DNA of 64,000 bases from Sphingomonas sp. (GCF_026460985.1 NZ_JAPKNM010000102.1:1-64000); one strand, 5' to 3'; positions 1 through 9,128 are shown, counted from the stretch's first letter. Numbers and translations: made by a program. The notes: generated by a model from the letters alone, not told the origin.

Positions 1-110
1 CGCCAGGGGGAGGTGTCAGCCGCAGGCTGACGGAGGGGGAGGTAAGCGACCAACTGGCCGTCGTGCTTCCGCCCCCTCCGTCGCGCTACGCGCGCCACCT
101 CCCCCTGGCG
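1..110. repeat. GC-rich inverted repeat (REP-like element)
   Basis: The first 15 bases (CGCCAGGGGGAGGTG) return as an exact reverse complement at 96-110, and an inner pair (around 31-40 and 71-80, built on CGGAGGGGG) is nearly complementary too. The result is a nested hairpin of about 110 bases outside any gene. It resembles the palindromic extragenic repeats scattered in sphingomonad genomes. The element may start before the window. The rest of the stretch up to the first gene (111-361) holds no gene that I can support. Confidence 0.65.
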
Positions 111-361
111 GGGGAGGATAATGGAGACCGACACCTGCCGGTGTGTCCGGAACCGGAAAGCACGAGAAGTTGTTAGACAGATTTGCCCTGCTAGCGCGCA
201 AAATATTGGCGAAGATGCTAGATTCGCGGGCATCTACGCAGAATTTGCTTGAAGCTGTCCAACAGGTCGACCTATGGTAACGCTAACGAATCCGGAGGGC
301 CCGATTACCGCAAGCGGTTCGGCAGGCCTCGCAAATGGATCGGAACAAGGGAGAGCCAAGG

Positions 362-631
362 ATGCACGGCGCGACCGATTTGCATGACGATCTCGGCCAC
401 CTCGGGATGAGGATCCCGGAATCGGCAAGACCATCGCCTCATCTCACACCGACCCAGATGGAAGTGCTGCGCTGCGTGCATTCCGGCCTGCTGAACAAGC
501 AGATCGCACATCAGCTCGGGATAGCCGAGGCGACGGTCAAGGTTCACATGACCGCTGTGATGCGCAAGCTCAACGTGCGCAACCGCACGCAGGCCGCGAT
601 CGCCGCGGGACGCCTTCGGTTGACGGCCTGA
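362..631 (+). CDS. Small LuxR-type helix-turn-helix protein
   Basis: An 89-residue protein that is almost entirely a LuxR/GerE DNA-binding domain: LTPTQMEVLRCVHSGLLNKQ followed by an IAEATVKVHM recognition helix. There is no receiver or ligand-binding domain, only about 30 unassigned residues in front. I chose the ATG at 362 because AAGGGAGAG lies 8 bases upstream; an in-frame ATG at 335 would add 9 residues but has no clear ribosome site. It is probably a DNA-binding single-domain regulator. It could instead be the remnant of a longer response regulator, but no receiver-coding sequence is visible upstream. Its target is unknown; the next gene, an MFS carrier, follows in the same direction 83 bases later. 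Confidence 0.75.
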   Translation: MHGATDLHDDLGHLGMRIPESARPSPHLTPTQMEVLRCVHSGLLNKQIAHQLGIAEATVKVHMTAVMRKLNVRNRTQAAIAAGRLRLTA

Positions 632-714
632 CCGGCAACGATCGGCCGGCGGGACGTCCGTTTCGCTTTCAGGATGCGCTGCAACCACGCATAGTGCCCA
701 GGGGAGAGCGAGAC

Positions 715-2025
715 ATGCATGATATGAAGAGCGCGGCCGGGGAGTCGCCCGCCGGGTGGGACGGCGAAGGCACGCTCCGCCGCATCAGTCGTCGCCTGAT
801 GCCGCTGCTCTGCATCATGTACCTGATCGCCTATATCGATCGGCAGAACGTCTCCTACGCGAAGCTCGAGATGGTCGACGCGCTGGGCCTGTCCGAAGCG
901 GCCTATGGCCTGGGCGCCAGCCTGTTCTTCCTCGGCTATTTTCTGTTCGAGGCGCCCGCGAACATGATCCTCGCCAAGGTCGGCGCGCGGCTGTGGTTCG
1001 CGCGGATCATGGGCACCTGGGGGCTGATCACGCTCGCGCTCGGCTTCACCCAGGACGCGACGATGTTCTACGTGCTGCGCTTCCTTCTGGGCGTCTCGGA
1101 AGCCGGCTTCTTCCCCGGCGTGCTCTATGTGCTCACCCTCTGGTACCCCCAGGCACGGCGCGCACAGATGGTGGGCTGGTTCATGATCGCGAGCGCGGTG
1201 GCGAACGCGGTCGGATCGCTGATCGGCGGCGCATTGCTGGAGCTGGGCGGCCTTGCGGGCCTCGCCGGCTGGCAATGGGTATTCCTCGCCACCGGTGCGC
1301 CTGCGGTCCTGCTGGTCCCCGTGGTGCTGATGGCGCTGCCCAGCACGCCCGGCGACGCTCGCTTCCTGAGCGCCGCGGACAAGGCCTGGCTCGCATCCGA
1401 GCTCGCGGCCGAACCCAAGCAAGCGCTGGAAGGCTCGCCCTGGCGCGCGCTGGTCGATCCGCGCGTGCTGCTGCTGGCCGCGCTCTATTTCGGGATGCCG
1501 CTCGGCGCCTACGGCCTCAGCTATTGGCTGCCGACCATCGTCAAGGGCTTCGGCGCCTCGAATCTGCAGAACGGGATCATCAACGTGATCCCCTGGATCT
1601 GCGTCGCGCTCGCCTTGTGGGCGGTGCCGCGCCACGCCGCGCGGCACGGCGCGACCCGCTGGCATATCGTGGCGCCGATGCTGATCGCGGCAGCGGCCTT
1701 GCTCGGCAGCGTGGTGCTGCCGGGTGCCGCGGTGAAGTTCGCCTGTCTTTGCCTTGCCGCCGCGGCCGTCTTCGCGGGGCAGCCCATGTTCTGGAGCGTC
1801 CCGCAACGGCTGCTGACCGGCGCGCACGCCGCCGCCGGCCTCGCCGCGATCAACTCGATCGGCAACCTGGGCGGCTTCGTCGCGCAGAACGCGGTGCCCG
1901 CGGTGCGCGACGCGACGGGGAGCAACCTGGCGCCGATGGCCTTGCTCTCGGCGGCGCTGGCACTCTCCGCCGCGGGCTTCTTCCTGCTTCTGCCCAGGAT
2001 CACCGACGGCAGGCGGAGCGCTTAG
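715..2025 (+). CDS. MFS transporter, anion:cation symporter (ACS) family
   Basis: A 436-residue inner-membrane carrier with about 12 hydrophobic segments. The N-terminal LIAYIDRQNVSYAKL is the ACS-family signature of the first transmembrane segment, and a GVSEAGFFPGVLY stretch sits in the fourth to fifth segment. ACS members move organic anions such as glucarate, galactonate, phthalate or tartrate with protons. The start is set at 715, where GGGGAGAG precedes the ATG by 8 bases; an in-frame start at 694 lacks a site. The next gene is a 5-dehydro-4-deoxyglucarate dehydratase, which suggests a hexaric acid or related uronic acid derivative as substrate. That substrate is inferred from context only. 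Confidence 0.88.
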   Translation: MHDMKSAAGESPAGWDGEGTLRRISRRLMPLLCIMYLIAYIDRQNVSYAKLEMVDALGLSEAAYGLGASLFFLGYFLFEAPANMILAKVGARLWFARIMGTWGLITLALGFTQDATMFYVLRFLLGVSEAGFFPGVLYVLTLWYPQARRAQMVGWFMIASAVANAVGSLIGGALLELGGLAGLAGWQWVFLATGAPAVLLVPVVLMALPSTPGDARFLSAADKAWLASELAAEPKQALEGSPWRALVDPRVLLLAALYFGMPLGAYGLSYWLPTIVKGFGASNLQNGIINVIPWICVALALWAVPRHAARHGATRWHIVAPMLIAAAALLGSVVLPGAAVKFACLCLAAAAVFAGQPMFWSVPQRLLTGAHAAAGLAAINSIGNLGGFVAQNAVPAVRDATGSNLAPMALLSAALALSAAGFFLLLPRITDGRRSA

Positions 2026-2042
2026 CAGCTGCACGCTGATCG

Positions 2043-2078
2043 AGCCAAGCCGCGCATCGATCGATGGCGGCTTTGGCT
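2043..2078 (+). terminator. Possible hairpin after the MFS gene
   Basis: AGCCAAGCCGC (2043-2053) can pair with GCGGCTTTGGCT (2067-2078) with one bulged T. There is no T-run afterwards, so this may be a processing or attenuation hairpin rather than a strong terminator. Confidence 0.35.
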
Positions 2079-2131
2079 TGGACGCTCGCCACACGAGCCA
2101 ATAGCTAGGCGTCGAAGCGTTTCGCGCATGG

Positions 2132-3091
2132 ATGCGAACCGCGAGCCTGGAGATGCATGTGACGACGATGAGTCCGGAAGCGATGGGCCGCAGCCTCGGC
2201 GAGGGCCTGCTTTCCTTCCCCGTCACCCATTTCGACGCCGATGGCCGGTTCGACGAAGCCTCCTATCGCGCGCATTGCGCGTGGATGCTCGAGCATGATC
2301 TGGCCGGGTTGTTCGCCGCAGGCGGCACCGGCGAGTTCTTCTCGCTCACGCCGGCCGAAGTGGTGCAGGTCGTCGCCGCTGCCGTTGCCGAGCGCCGGGG
2401 CAGGCTCCCGGTGATCTCCGGCTGCGGCTACGGCACCGCGATCGCGACCGAGATCGCGCGCGGCGCAGAGGCCGCGGGCGCCGACGGGCTGCTGCTGCTC
2501 CCGCCCTATCTCGTCGGATCGAGCCAGGAAGGACTCGCCGCGCATGTCGAGGCGGTCTGCCGCGCAACCGGGCTGGGCGTGATCGTCTACAACCGCGACA
2601 ACGCCGTGCTCGACGACGAGACGCTGGCACGTCTCTGCGAGCGCAATCCCAACCTCGTCGGCTTCAAGGACGGCGTCGGCGATATCGAGCTGATGACGCG
2701 CATCTTCGTGCGGATGGGCGACCGGCTGACCTATATCGGCGGGCTGCCGACCGCCGAGACCTTCGCCACGCCCTATCTGACGATGGGCGTCACCACCTAT
2801 TCCTCGGCGATCTTCAACTTCCTGCCGCAATGGGCGCTCGGCTTCTATCGCGCGGTGCGTGGCGGCGACCACGCGCACGTGCAGCAGCAGCTCCGCGATT
2901 TCGTGATGCCCTATCTCAACCTGCGCAACCGCGGGCGCGGCTATGCGGTGTCGATCGTCAAGGCGGGCATGCGCGTGGTCGGCCGCGACGCGGGGCCGGT
3001 GCGCACGCCGCTCACCGACCTCACGCCCGGCGAGCACGAGGAGCTGCGCGCATTGATCGAGCGCGTGGAGTCGATCGCCCGGGCCGCGTGA
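2132..3091 (+). CDS. kdgD: 5-dehydro-4-deoxyglucarate dehydratase (DHDPS family)
   Basis: A 319-residue class I aldolase-fold protein. The enzyme would dehydrate and decarboxylate 5-dehydro-4-deoxy-D-glucarate to 2,5-dioxopentanoate in glucarate/galactarate breakdown (EC 4.2.1.41). Visible marks are the substrate loop GTGEFFSLT (65-73), the catalytic tyrosine in VIVYNRDN (about 153) and the Schiff-base lysine in GFKDGVGD (K179). The [12 protein letters not shown] opening is typical of KdgD rather than DapA. Two later in-frame ATGs (2153, 2168) are equally possible starts. It follows an ACS carrier and precedes a LysR regulator in the same direction, forming a sugar-acid module. Glucarate dehydratase and the semialdehyde dehydrogenase that would complete the pathway are not in this window. 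Confidence 0.88.
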   Translation: MRTASLEMHVTTMSPEAMGRSLGEGLLSFPVTHFDADGRFDEASYRAHCAWMLEHDLAGLFAAGGTGEFFSLTPAEVVQVVAAAVAERRGRLPVISGCGYGTAIATEIARGAEAAGADGLLLLPPYLVGSSQEGLAAHVEAVCRATGLGVIVYNRDNAVLDDETLARLCERNPNLVGFKDGVGDIELMTRIFVRMGDRLTYIGGLPTAETFATPYLTMGVTTYSSAIFNFLPQWALGFYRAVRGGDHAHVQQQLRDFVMPYLNLRNRGRGYAVSIVKAGMRVVGRDAGPVRTPLTDLTPGEHEELRALIERVESIARAA

Positions 3092-3135
3092 ACGCCAGCG
3101 TGACAGCGCTCGCTGCACCACGCTACACCGGCGCC

Positions 3136-4026
3136 ATGTTCGAGCTCAGCCAGCTCCGCTGCTTCGTCGCCGTGGCCGAGGAGCTGCATTTCGGCCGCGC
3201 CGCGCAGCGGCTCAACCTCACCCAGTCGCCGCTCAGCCGGCAGATCCAGCTGCTCGAGCGGATCCTCGGCGTCACTTTGCTCGAACGCACCAGCCGCCAG
3301 GTCGGGCTGACGCCCGCGGGCCACGTCTTCCTGATCGAGGCGCGGCGCATCGTTCGGCTCGCCGAGAGCGCCTCGCTCTCCGCGCGCCGGGTGGCGAAGG
3401 GCGACGCCGGCAAGGTCGCGATCGGCTTCACGGCGGTCTCGGGCTACAGCCTCGTCCCCCAGATCGTCGCGCAGGCGCGGGCGAGCCTGCCCCATATCGA
3501 ACTCGAGCTGCGCGAGATGGTGAGCGGCGATCAGGTCGATGCGCTGCTCACCGGCCTGATCGACATCGGCTTCGTCCGCCCGCCGATCGACCGGCACGAG
3601 TTCGACACGCTCTGCGTGCTGCGCGAGCCGCTGCTGGTGGCGCTGCCGCCGGGCGACCCGCGGCAGAGCGAGCCCGTGCTGTCGCTCGGCGATTTCGATG
3701 GCGAGCCGCTGATCATGTATGCGCGGCAGGGCGCGGGCTATTTCCACGACATGCTGGTCCGCCTGTTCGACGATGCCGGGGTGACGCCCAGCTATGTCCA
3801 GCACGTCACCCAGATCCATTCGATGCTGGGGCTGGTCCATGCCGGGCTCGCCGCGGCGATCGTGCCGCAATCGGCATCGGGGCTGCATCTGATCGACGTC
3901 CAGTTCCGCGCGCTGCGCACCGAGCCCGAGGCGCCTGTCGAGCTGCACATGGCGTGGCGGCGCGACAACGCCAATCCGGCGCTCGAGCCGATGCGCCTGC
4001 TCTGCGCGCAGATGGCGGCGGCATGA
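3136..4026 (+). CDS. LysR-family transcriptional regulator
   Basis: A 296-residue regulator. Residues 1-60 form a winged helix-turn-helix (LHFGRAAQRLNLTQSPLSRQ). The rest is a periplasmic-binding-protein-like effector domain with the usual GDQVDALLTGLIDIGFVRPP segment. The start at 3136 gives the canonical MFELSQLRCFVAVAEELHF opening. The stop overlaps the ATG of the esterase gene by four bases (ATGA), so the two are co-translated. It probably controls the sugar-acid genes around it; LysR regulators usually also control a divergent gene, but here all neighbours run the same way. Confidence 0.9.
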   Translation: MFELSQLRCFVAVAEELHFGRAAQRLNLTQSPLSRQIQLLERILGVTLLERTSRQVGLTPAGHVFLIEARRIVRLAESASLSARRVAKGDAGKVAIGFTAVSGYSLVPQIVAQARASLPHIELELREMVSGDQVDALLTGLIDIGFVRPPIDRHEFDTLCVLREPLLVALPPGDPRQSEPVLSLGDFDGEPLIMYARQGAGYFHDMLVRLFDDAGVTPSYVQHVTQIHSMLGLVHAGLAAAIVPQSASGLHLIDVQFRALRTEPEAPVELHMAWRRDNANPALEPMRLLCAQMAAA

Positions 4027-5567
4027 TCGGCCGCCGCGCGCTGCTCGGCGCGCCCCTGCTGATCCCGGCGGCGGCCTGGGCGCAGCGGCCCGGCGATCCG
4101 GTCGCGACGACGCGCTACGGCCGGGTGCGCGGCGTCGCCGAGCGCGGCGTGCTGGTGTTCCGCGGCGTGCGCTACGGCGCCGACACGCGCCCGCACCGCT
4201 TCGAACGGGCGCTCCCGCCCGCGCCTTGGTCCGATATCACCGATGCCACGCGCTACGGCGCCGCCGCCCCGCAGACCCGCGCCGAGGAATCGGTGAGCGA
4301 GGACTGCCTGTTCCTCAACATCTGGACCCCGGCGCTCGACCGCGGTCGGCGGCCGGTGATGGTCTATCTCCATGGCGGCGCGCACGCGCATGGATCGGGA
4401 TCGGACCCGCTCTACGACGGCGGCAACCTCGTCCGCCGCGGCGACGTCGTGGTGGTGACGCTCAACCACCGCCTCGCCGCCTTGGGCTATGCCTATCTCG
4501 CGCAGCTCGGCGGGCCGGCGGAATCGGGCAATGTCGGTAATCTCGACATCGTTCTCGCGCTCCAATGGGTGCGCGACAATATCGCGGCGTTCGGCGGCGA
4601 TCCCGGCCGCGTGATGGTCTTCGGCCAATCGGGCGGCGGCGCCAAGGCCGTGACGCTGATGGCGATGCCCGAGGCGCGCCCGCTCTTCCACCGCGCCGCC
4701 ACGATGAGCGGCCAGCACGTCACCGCCGCCGGCCCGCGCAACGCCACGATCCGCGCGCGCGCCTGGATGGACAAGGCCGGGGCGAAGAGCGTCGCCGAGC
4801 TCGAGGCGCTACCAGTCGAGCGCCTCGTCGAGGCGATGGCGATGACCGATCCGATCGAGCGCAAGGGCGAGATCAGCTTCGTCTCGACGCTCGACCACCA
4901 TGTCCTCCCCCGCCACCCCTTCGTGCCCGATGCCCCGCGCGAGGCGGCGCACATCCCGCTGATCGTCGGCAACACGCATGACGAGACCGGCCTGTGGATC
5001 GCGGACTGGCTCAAGCGCGGCGACACCGATTGGGACAACCTTCCCGAGCGGATCGGCACGCAGATCACCAAGGACGTCGCGCCCGACTGGGTCGCCCAGC
5101 GCTATCGCGAGATCTATCCGGGGAAGACGCCCGGGCAGATCCTGCTCGCCGCGACCACCGCGGGCCGCTCCTGGCCCGGCCATCTGATCCAAGCCGAGGA
5201 GCGCGCGAAGATCGGCGCGCCGACCTGGATGTACCAGCTCGACTTCCCCGCGCCCGAGGCGGGCGGGGTACTCGGCGCGTTCCACACGCTCGATATCCCC
5301 TTGGTGTTCGACAATGCCGCCGCACCGGGTTCGCGCACCGGCGACAGCCCCGCCGCGCGTCGCCTCGCCGGACGCATGGCCGACGCCTTCCTCGCCTTCG
5401 CGCGCACTGGCGACCCCAATTGCGCGAGCGTACCGGAATGGCCGAAGTTTACGCTGGAAAGGCGGCCGACGATGGTCTTCGACACCGATACGCGCGTGGT
5501 TTCGGACCCGCGCCGCGAGGAACGCCTGCTCTGGTCGGTCGCGCCCTATATCAAGCCGGGCGGATGA
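4023..5567 (+). CDS. Secreted carboxylesterase, type B
   Basis: A 514-residue alpha/beta hydrolase of the carboxylesterase/cholinesterase family. The oxyanion-hole motif is YLHGGAHAHG (about 115-124). The nucleophile elbow is GQSGGGAK (S203), where the family usually has GESAGG. The EDCLFLNIW signature is at about 93-101. An acidic residue in THDETGLW and a histidine in GAFHTLDIP complete a plausible triad. The N terminus MIGRRALLGAPLLIPAAAWA looks like a Tat-type or weak Sec signal, placing the enzyme in the periplasm or outside. It overlaps the LysR gene by ATGA. It may remove ester groups from plant-derived substrates, but no substrate can be read from the sequence. Confidence 0.85.
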   Translation: MIGRRALLGAPLLIPAAAWAQRPGDPVATTRYGRVRGVAERGVLVFRGVRYGADTRPHRFERALPPAPWSDITDATRYGAAAPQTRAEESVSEDCLFLNIWTPALDRGRRPVMVYLHGGAHAHGSGSDPLYDGGNLVRRGDVVVVTLNHRLAALGYAYLAQLGGPAESGNVGNLDIVLALQWVRDNIAAFGGDPGRVMVFGQSGGGAKAVTLMAMPEARPLFHRAATMSGQHVTAAGPRNATIRARAWMDKAGAKSVAELEALPVERLVEAMAMTDPIERKGEISFVSTLDHHVLPRHPFVPDAPREAAHIPLIVGNTHDETGLWIADWLKRGDTDWDNLPERIGTQITKDVAPDWVAQRYREIYPGKTPGQILLAATTAGRSWPGHLIQAEERAKIGAPTWMYQLDFPAPEAGGVLGAFHTLDIPLVFDNAAAPGSRTGDSPAARRLAGRMADAFLAFARTGDPNCASVPEWPKFTLERRPTMVFDTDTRVVSDPRREERLLWSVAPYIKPGG

Positions 5568-5600
5568 GGCACGCGCGTCAATGTTTCACAGTTTCCTACC

Positions 5601-5689
5601 GTCACCCTGAACTTGTTTCAGGGTCCATTTCTCCGCAGGCAACTGAGCCGCTGGTGGCACGATGGATGCTGAAACAAGTTCAGCATGAC
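5601..5689. repeat. REP-like repeat with two covarying hairpins
   Basis: Two 28-base arms (5601-5628 and 5662-5689) are inverted copies that match at 24 of 28 positions. Each arm is also its own hairpin: CCCTGAA...TTCAGGG in the first and TGCTGAA...TTCAGCA in the second. The differences between arms are compensated inside each arm, so pairing is conserved while sequence is not. It lies between convergent genes (esterase + strand, secreted protein - strand) and may act as a bidirectional terminator or transcript stabiliser. This is the common alphaproteobacterial intergenic type. Confidence 0.75.
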
Positions 5690-5706
5690 GGACTTGGAGG
5701 TGATGC

Positions 5707-7536
5707 CTACCGATCCCACGGGAACGCGAGCGTCGGCGTATTGGCGTAGCGCCGCATCGCGATCCGCAACCGTGCGCCGCAGCCCGGATCGAGCCGCAGC
5801 GTAAAGTCGCGTCCGCCAACCGGCACCTCGCGGCCGCCGAGCGTCACGCGCTCGATCCGATGCTCGGCATAGGCGCCGCCCTGGATTACCACTGTCCGCG
5901 CCACCTTTCCGAGATTGACCAACGTCACCTCGGTCGAAACGTCGCCCAGCGCGTGGACCAAGGCCGCGACATCCTCCGGCACCCCCGCCCTCCGCCGCTC
6001 GGGATCGAAATAGCGCAGCCGACAATGCAGCACGACGCCGCCCTGGTTGGGCGAAGTCGACGACCAGGGTGGGCGCGCGATGTGCAGTCCGCCGGTCATC
6101 AGCTGGATCAGGCTTTTGACGCTGGCGGGAGTCTTGTCGAGCGGCCAGTCGGCGAGTCGCGTGTCGCGCGTGCTCCTGTCCGTGCGCATCGCTTCTTCGC
6201 GCTCGACGACGCGGGCAAGATCGGCCTCGAGCGCCACGACGGGATAGCCGTCGTTCCTGCCGTGAAGGAACGAAACCCATGGATGCTCGCCCGCCGCCTC
6301 GAGATCGTCGGCGCGCTGGGTGACGTACCAGATCTCGAAGCCGTTGGTGCGATAGGGGCCGGGCTTCCAGCCGTACCACCCTTGCGCGCCGTACATGGTC
6401 GGCGTCTCGAACCTGCCGTCCCGCTGGCGCCCGGCATCGTTGATCCGCGCGTTCTGCCGGCGCCAGACCTCGACATAAGCGGAATCGCCGGTGAGCAGCG
6501 TGCCGTTGAGGAAGGCCGTGATCGATCGCGGCACGCGGTTGCGGTCCTCGCGCTTGCCGGTCTGCGGTACGACGGGCGAGAAGCCCCAGCCATAGACTCC
6601 GCCCCACCAGTCGGGCGCGGTCTTGCCGTCGAGCCCGATCTTGCTCGGCACCACGCCGTTGTTGGCATGGGCGCGCTCGACCCAAGCGTCGAGATACTCC
6701 AGCGCCCAGCGCCGATAGCGATCGCCGCCGCCCAGCGCATAGGCGTTGAGCGCGAGCGTGGTCGCCTGGAGGTTGAGCGGATTGTCGCCGACCACGTCGG
6801 TGTACTCGGCATAGTGATCGAGCGTCTGCTGGTAGCTGCTCTCGCCATGCTCCATGTGGAAACGCGCGCCCGCCTCGAACGGGTCGCCGGCCCAGTCGAG
6901 CGGCGTCGCGTCGCGCAGCATCGGGCCGCGGCTGCCGTTCATCACGCTGCGGATGATGCGGTGCGCGGGGTCGTAGTTGCGGACCGACGGATCGTGGCCG
7001 GTGTAGAAATCCGCGAAGCGCCGGGTGCGCGCGACCAGCCGGGGGTCGCGCGGCGCGGAGAGGCCGAGCACGTTGAAGGTCGTCAGCCCTTCGGCATTGT
7101 GCTGCCAGTCCATCTGCACCGGGAAGTCGCGGTGATACATGCCGCGCCGCGCGATCGGCACCTCGACCGTGCGCAGCGCCGCATATTGCTTGAGATGCCC
7201 TTCCCAGAAGCGCTGGGTGAGTGTGAGGATCCGATCGGAAGCGCCAAGCGCGTGGAGGATCGCCCAGTCATTGGTCGCCTCGGCCGCGTCGTCGGGGCCG
7301 TCGTTCGCGCCCCAGCGCTCGAAGACCAGCAGCCGGTCACGACGATCGACATATTTGGCATAGAAGGCCTCGCACGCCTCGGCGTTGCGCGCGAGCAGGC
7401 GGCGCTGGAGCACCGCCCATTCGGGTGCCGCCATCGGCGTGGCGACCGCGAGCTGTACCCGCCCTGCCCGCGCCGCGACTGGAACCAGCGTCGCGGCCGC
7501 GCCGCCCAGCAGCAGCCCTCGGCGCCCGATCCTCAT
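5707..7536 (-). CDS. Tat-exported protein of unknown family, probable helical-barrel carbohydrate-active enzyme
   Basis: A 609-residue protein with a twin-arginine-type signal: MRIGRRGLLLGGAAATLVPV then ARA cleavage. I do not recognise a named family with certainty. The body is rich in helix and aromatic residues (FPVQMDWQHNAEGLTTF, EHGESSYQQTLDHYAEY, GGVYGWGFSPVV), which suits an (alpha/alpha) barrel glycosidase or polysaccharide lyase. The last 150 residues look beta-rich (TEVTLVNLGKVARTVVIQGG), like the C-terminal sandwich of such enzymes. Its ATG overlaps the stop of the upstream MFS gene (ATGA, 7533-7536), so export, cleavage and uptake genes are coupled. Function is inferred from context; the active site is not assigned. 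Confidence 0.7.
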   Translation of the reverse strand: MRIGRRGLLLGGAAATLVPVAARAGRVQLAVATPMAAPEWAVLQRRLLARNAEACEAFYAKYVDRRDRLLVFERWGANDGPDDAAEATNDWAILHALGASDRILTLTQRFWEGHLKQYAALRTVEVPIARRGMYHRDFPVQMDWQHNAEGLTTFNVLGLSAPRDPRLVARTRRFADFYTGHDPSVRNYDPAHRIIRSVMNGSRGPMLRDATPLDWAGDPFEAGARFHMEHGESSYQQTLDHYAEYTDVVGDNPLNLQATTLALNAYALGGGDRYRRWALEYLDAWVERAHANNGVVPSKIGLDGKTAPDWWGGVYGWGFSPVVPQTGKREDRNRVPRSITAFLNGTLLTGDSAYVEVWRRQNARINDAGRQRDGRFETPTMYGAQGWYGWKPGPYRTNGFEIWYVTQRADDLEAAGEHPWVSFLHGRNDGYPVVALEADLARVVEREEAMRTDRSTRDTRLADWPLDKTPASVKSLIQLMTGGLHIARPPWSSTSPNQGGVVLHCRLRYFDPERRRAGVPEDVAALVHALGDVSTEVTLVNLGKVARTVVIQGGAYAEHRIERVTLGGREVPVGGRDFTLRLDPGCGARLRIAMRRYANTPTLAFPWDR

Positions 7537-8849
7537 TCGGCGATCTGCATGCGGCGGATCGGCCCCGCGATGACGAGGAAGGCGAAGATCGTCAGCAGGC
7601 AATGCGCGCCGACGAACACCAAGGCCCAGTCGAACGAACCGGTCGCCGCGACGATGAAGCCGACCACGATCGGCGTGACGATCCCGGCCATGTTCCCGAA
7701 CATGTTGAACACGCCGCCCGAGAGCCCGGCAAGCCGCCGCGGCGCGACATCGGCCATGATCGCCCAGCCGAGCGAGGCGACGCCCTTGCCGAAAAAGGCG
7801 ACCGACATCAGCGTCACCACCAGCCACTCCTGCTCGGCCCATACGCAGCCGATGATCGCGGTGGCGAGCAGCATGCCCACCACCAGCGGCCCCTTGCGCG
7901 CCCAATCGAGCGAACCGGTCCGCTTGAGGATCCGATCGGAGACATAGCCGCCGGCGAGCCCGCCGACAAAGCCGCACAATGCCGGCGCCGCAGCGGCGAA
8001 CCCCGCTTCCATCACGTTCAGCCCGCGCTCCTTGACGAGGTAGATCGGGAACCAGGTCACGAAGAAATAGGTCAGCACATTGATGCAATATTGGCCGAGA
8101 TAGATGCCCAGCATCATCCGGTTGGCGATCAGCTTGCCGACATTGCCCCAGTCGAACGCCGCTGCGCTGCCCGCGCCGCCATCCTCCATATGGATCAGCC
8201 CGCCGCCCGCCTCGATATGGTCGCGCTCGGCCTGGTTGATCCGGGGGTGGCGCGCGGGGCTGTGGATGAAGCGCAGGAACATCGCCGTCGCGATCAGCCC
8301 GAGCGCGCCCATCACCCAGAATACCGAGCGCCAGCCGAAGCTGTGCGCGAGCCACCCCATCAGCGGCGCGAAGGCGACCAGCGAGAAATATTGCGCCGAA
8401 TTGAAGATCGCCGAGGCGGTGCCGCGCTCCGCCGAGGGGAACCACGCGGCGACCAGGCGCGCGTTTCCGGGGAAGGACGGCGCCTCGGCCAGCCCGACGA
8501 GAAAGCGCAACGCGAACAGGGTGGCGACCGCCGGGAGCAATGCGATCATCCCCGTGAAGCCCTGCAGCGCGGTGAACAGCGACCACAAGGCGATCGCCGC
8601 AGCATAGACGCGCCGGGTGCCGAACTTGTCGAGCAGCAGCCCGCCAGGCACCTGCGCGAGCACATAGGCCCAGGCGAAGGCGGAGAGAATGAAGCCGGTC
8701 TGGACGGGATCCAGCCCCAACTCGATCGCGGCGGCGCTGCCGGCGATCGAGAAGGTTGCGCGATCGGCATAGTTGACCGCGGTGATGACGAAGATGAGCG
8801 CAATGATGGCGTGCCGCACATGGGTCGGCCGGCTGCGCTGATCGGTCAC
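7533..8849 (-). CDS. MFS transporter, ACS family (hexuronate/glucarate-type)
   Basis: A 438-residue inner-membrane carrier with about 12 transmembrane segments. ITAVNYADRATFSIAG in the first segment and LRFLVGLAEAPSFPGNARLV mid-protein match the GudP/ExuT/GarP branch of the ACS family. It starts with GTG at 8849 preceded by a GGAGGAG site. It is the first gene of a two-gene operon with the exported protein downstream and stands divergent to a TonB receptor. The three together look like a capture, digestion and import set for an acidic oligosaccharide. Confidence 0.88.
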   Translation of the reverse strand: MTDQRSRPTHVRHAIIALIFVITAVNYADRATFSIAGSAAAIELGLDPVQTGFILSAFAWAYVLAQVPGGLLLDKFGTRRVYAAAIALWSLFTALQGFTGMIALLPAVATLFALRFLVGLAEAPSFPGNARLVAAWFPSAERGTASAIFNSAQYFSLVAFAPLMGWLAHSFGWRSVFWVMGALGLIATAMFLRFIHSPARHPRINQAERDHIEAGGGLIHMEDGGAGSAAAFDWGNVGKLIANRMMLGIYLGQYCINVLTYFFVTWFPIYLVKERGLNVMEAGFAAAAPALCGFVGGLAGGYVSDRILKRTGSLDWARKGPLVVGMLLATAIIGCVWAEQEWLVVTLMSVAFFGKGVASLGWAIMADVAPRRLAGLSGGVFNMFGNMAGIVTPIVVGFIVAATGSFDWALVFVGAHCLLTIFAFLVIAGPIRRMQIAE

Positions 8850-8947
8850 GCGTCGCTCTCCTCCTGCCCGCGCGTCGATTGCGCGCGATGCTTATCCAGC
8901 CACCGGTACCTGGGGCACTGGAAGGCGTCCAAGGCAAAGAGCGGGAC

Positions 8948-8972
8948 GATCGAGCCAGGAACTGGCTCGATC
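8948..8972. promoter_or_regulatory. 25-bp perfect dyad in a divergent promoter region
   Basis: GATCGAGCCAG (8948-8958) and CTGGCTCGATC (8962-8972) are exact inverted arms separated by three bases. The site lies between the start of the MFS operon (minus strand, 8849) and the TonB receptor (plus strand, 9129). Size and symmetry fit an operator for a dimeric repressor, for example LacI or GntR type, controlling both sides. A hairpin in the 5' leader of one transcript is the alternative, but no T-run follows. No regulator gene of either type is adjacent. Confidence 0.5.
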
Positions 8973-9128
8973 CCGGCATTGGTTTCGCCGGCGACCGCCC
9001 GATCAGTGCGTGCCGTGCATCGATCCATGTCCGATTGGCGTTGGCCTCCCCGCCCCACCCCCGACTAGCAAAACATCCCAATCGGCTCGCCACGAAGCCG
9101 TCCCTAGCAGTCGAGGGGAGTCTGAAGC

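Noticed and set aside
335..631. Small LuxR protein as a pseudogene remnant
   Set aside because: No receiver-like sequence is visible upstream and the start has a good ribosome site; stand-alone LuxR domains exist.
544..2226. Long minus-strand reading frame opposite the MFS gene
   Set aside because: Composition is Arg/Gly/Ala/His-rich and low in hydrophobic periodicity, as expected for the antisense of a GC-rich gene. The plus-strand MFS protein is clearly real.
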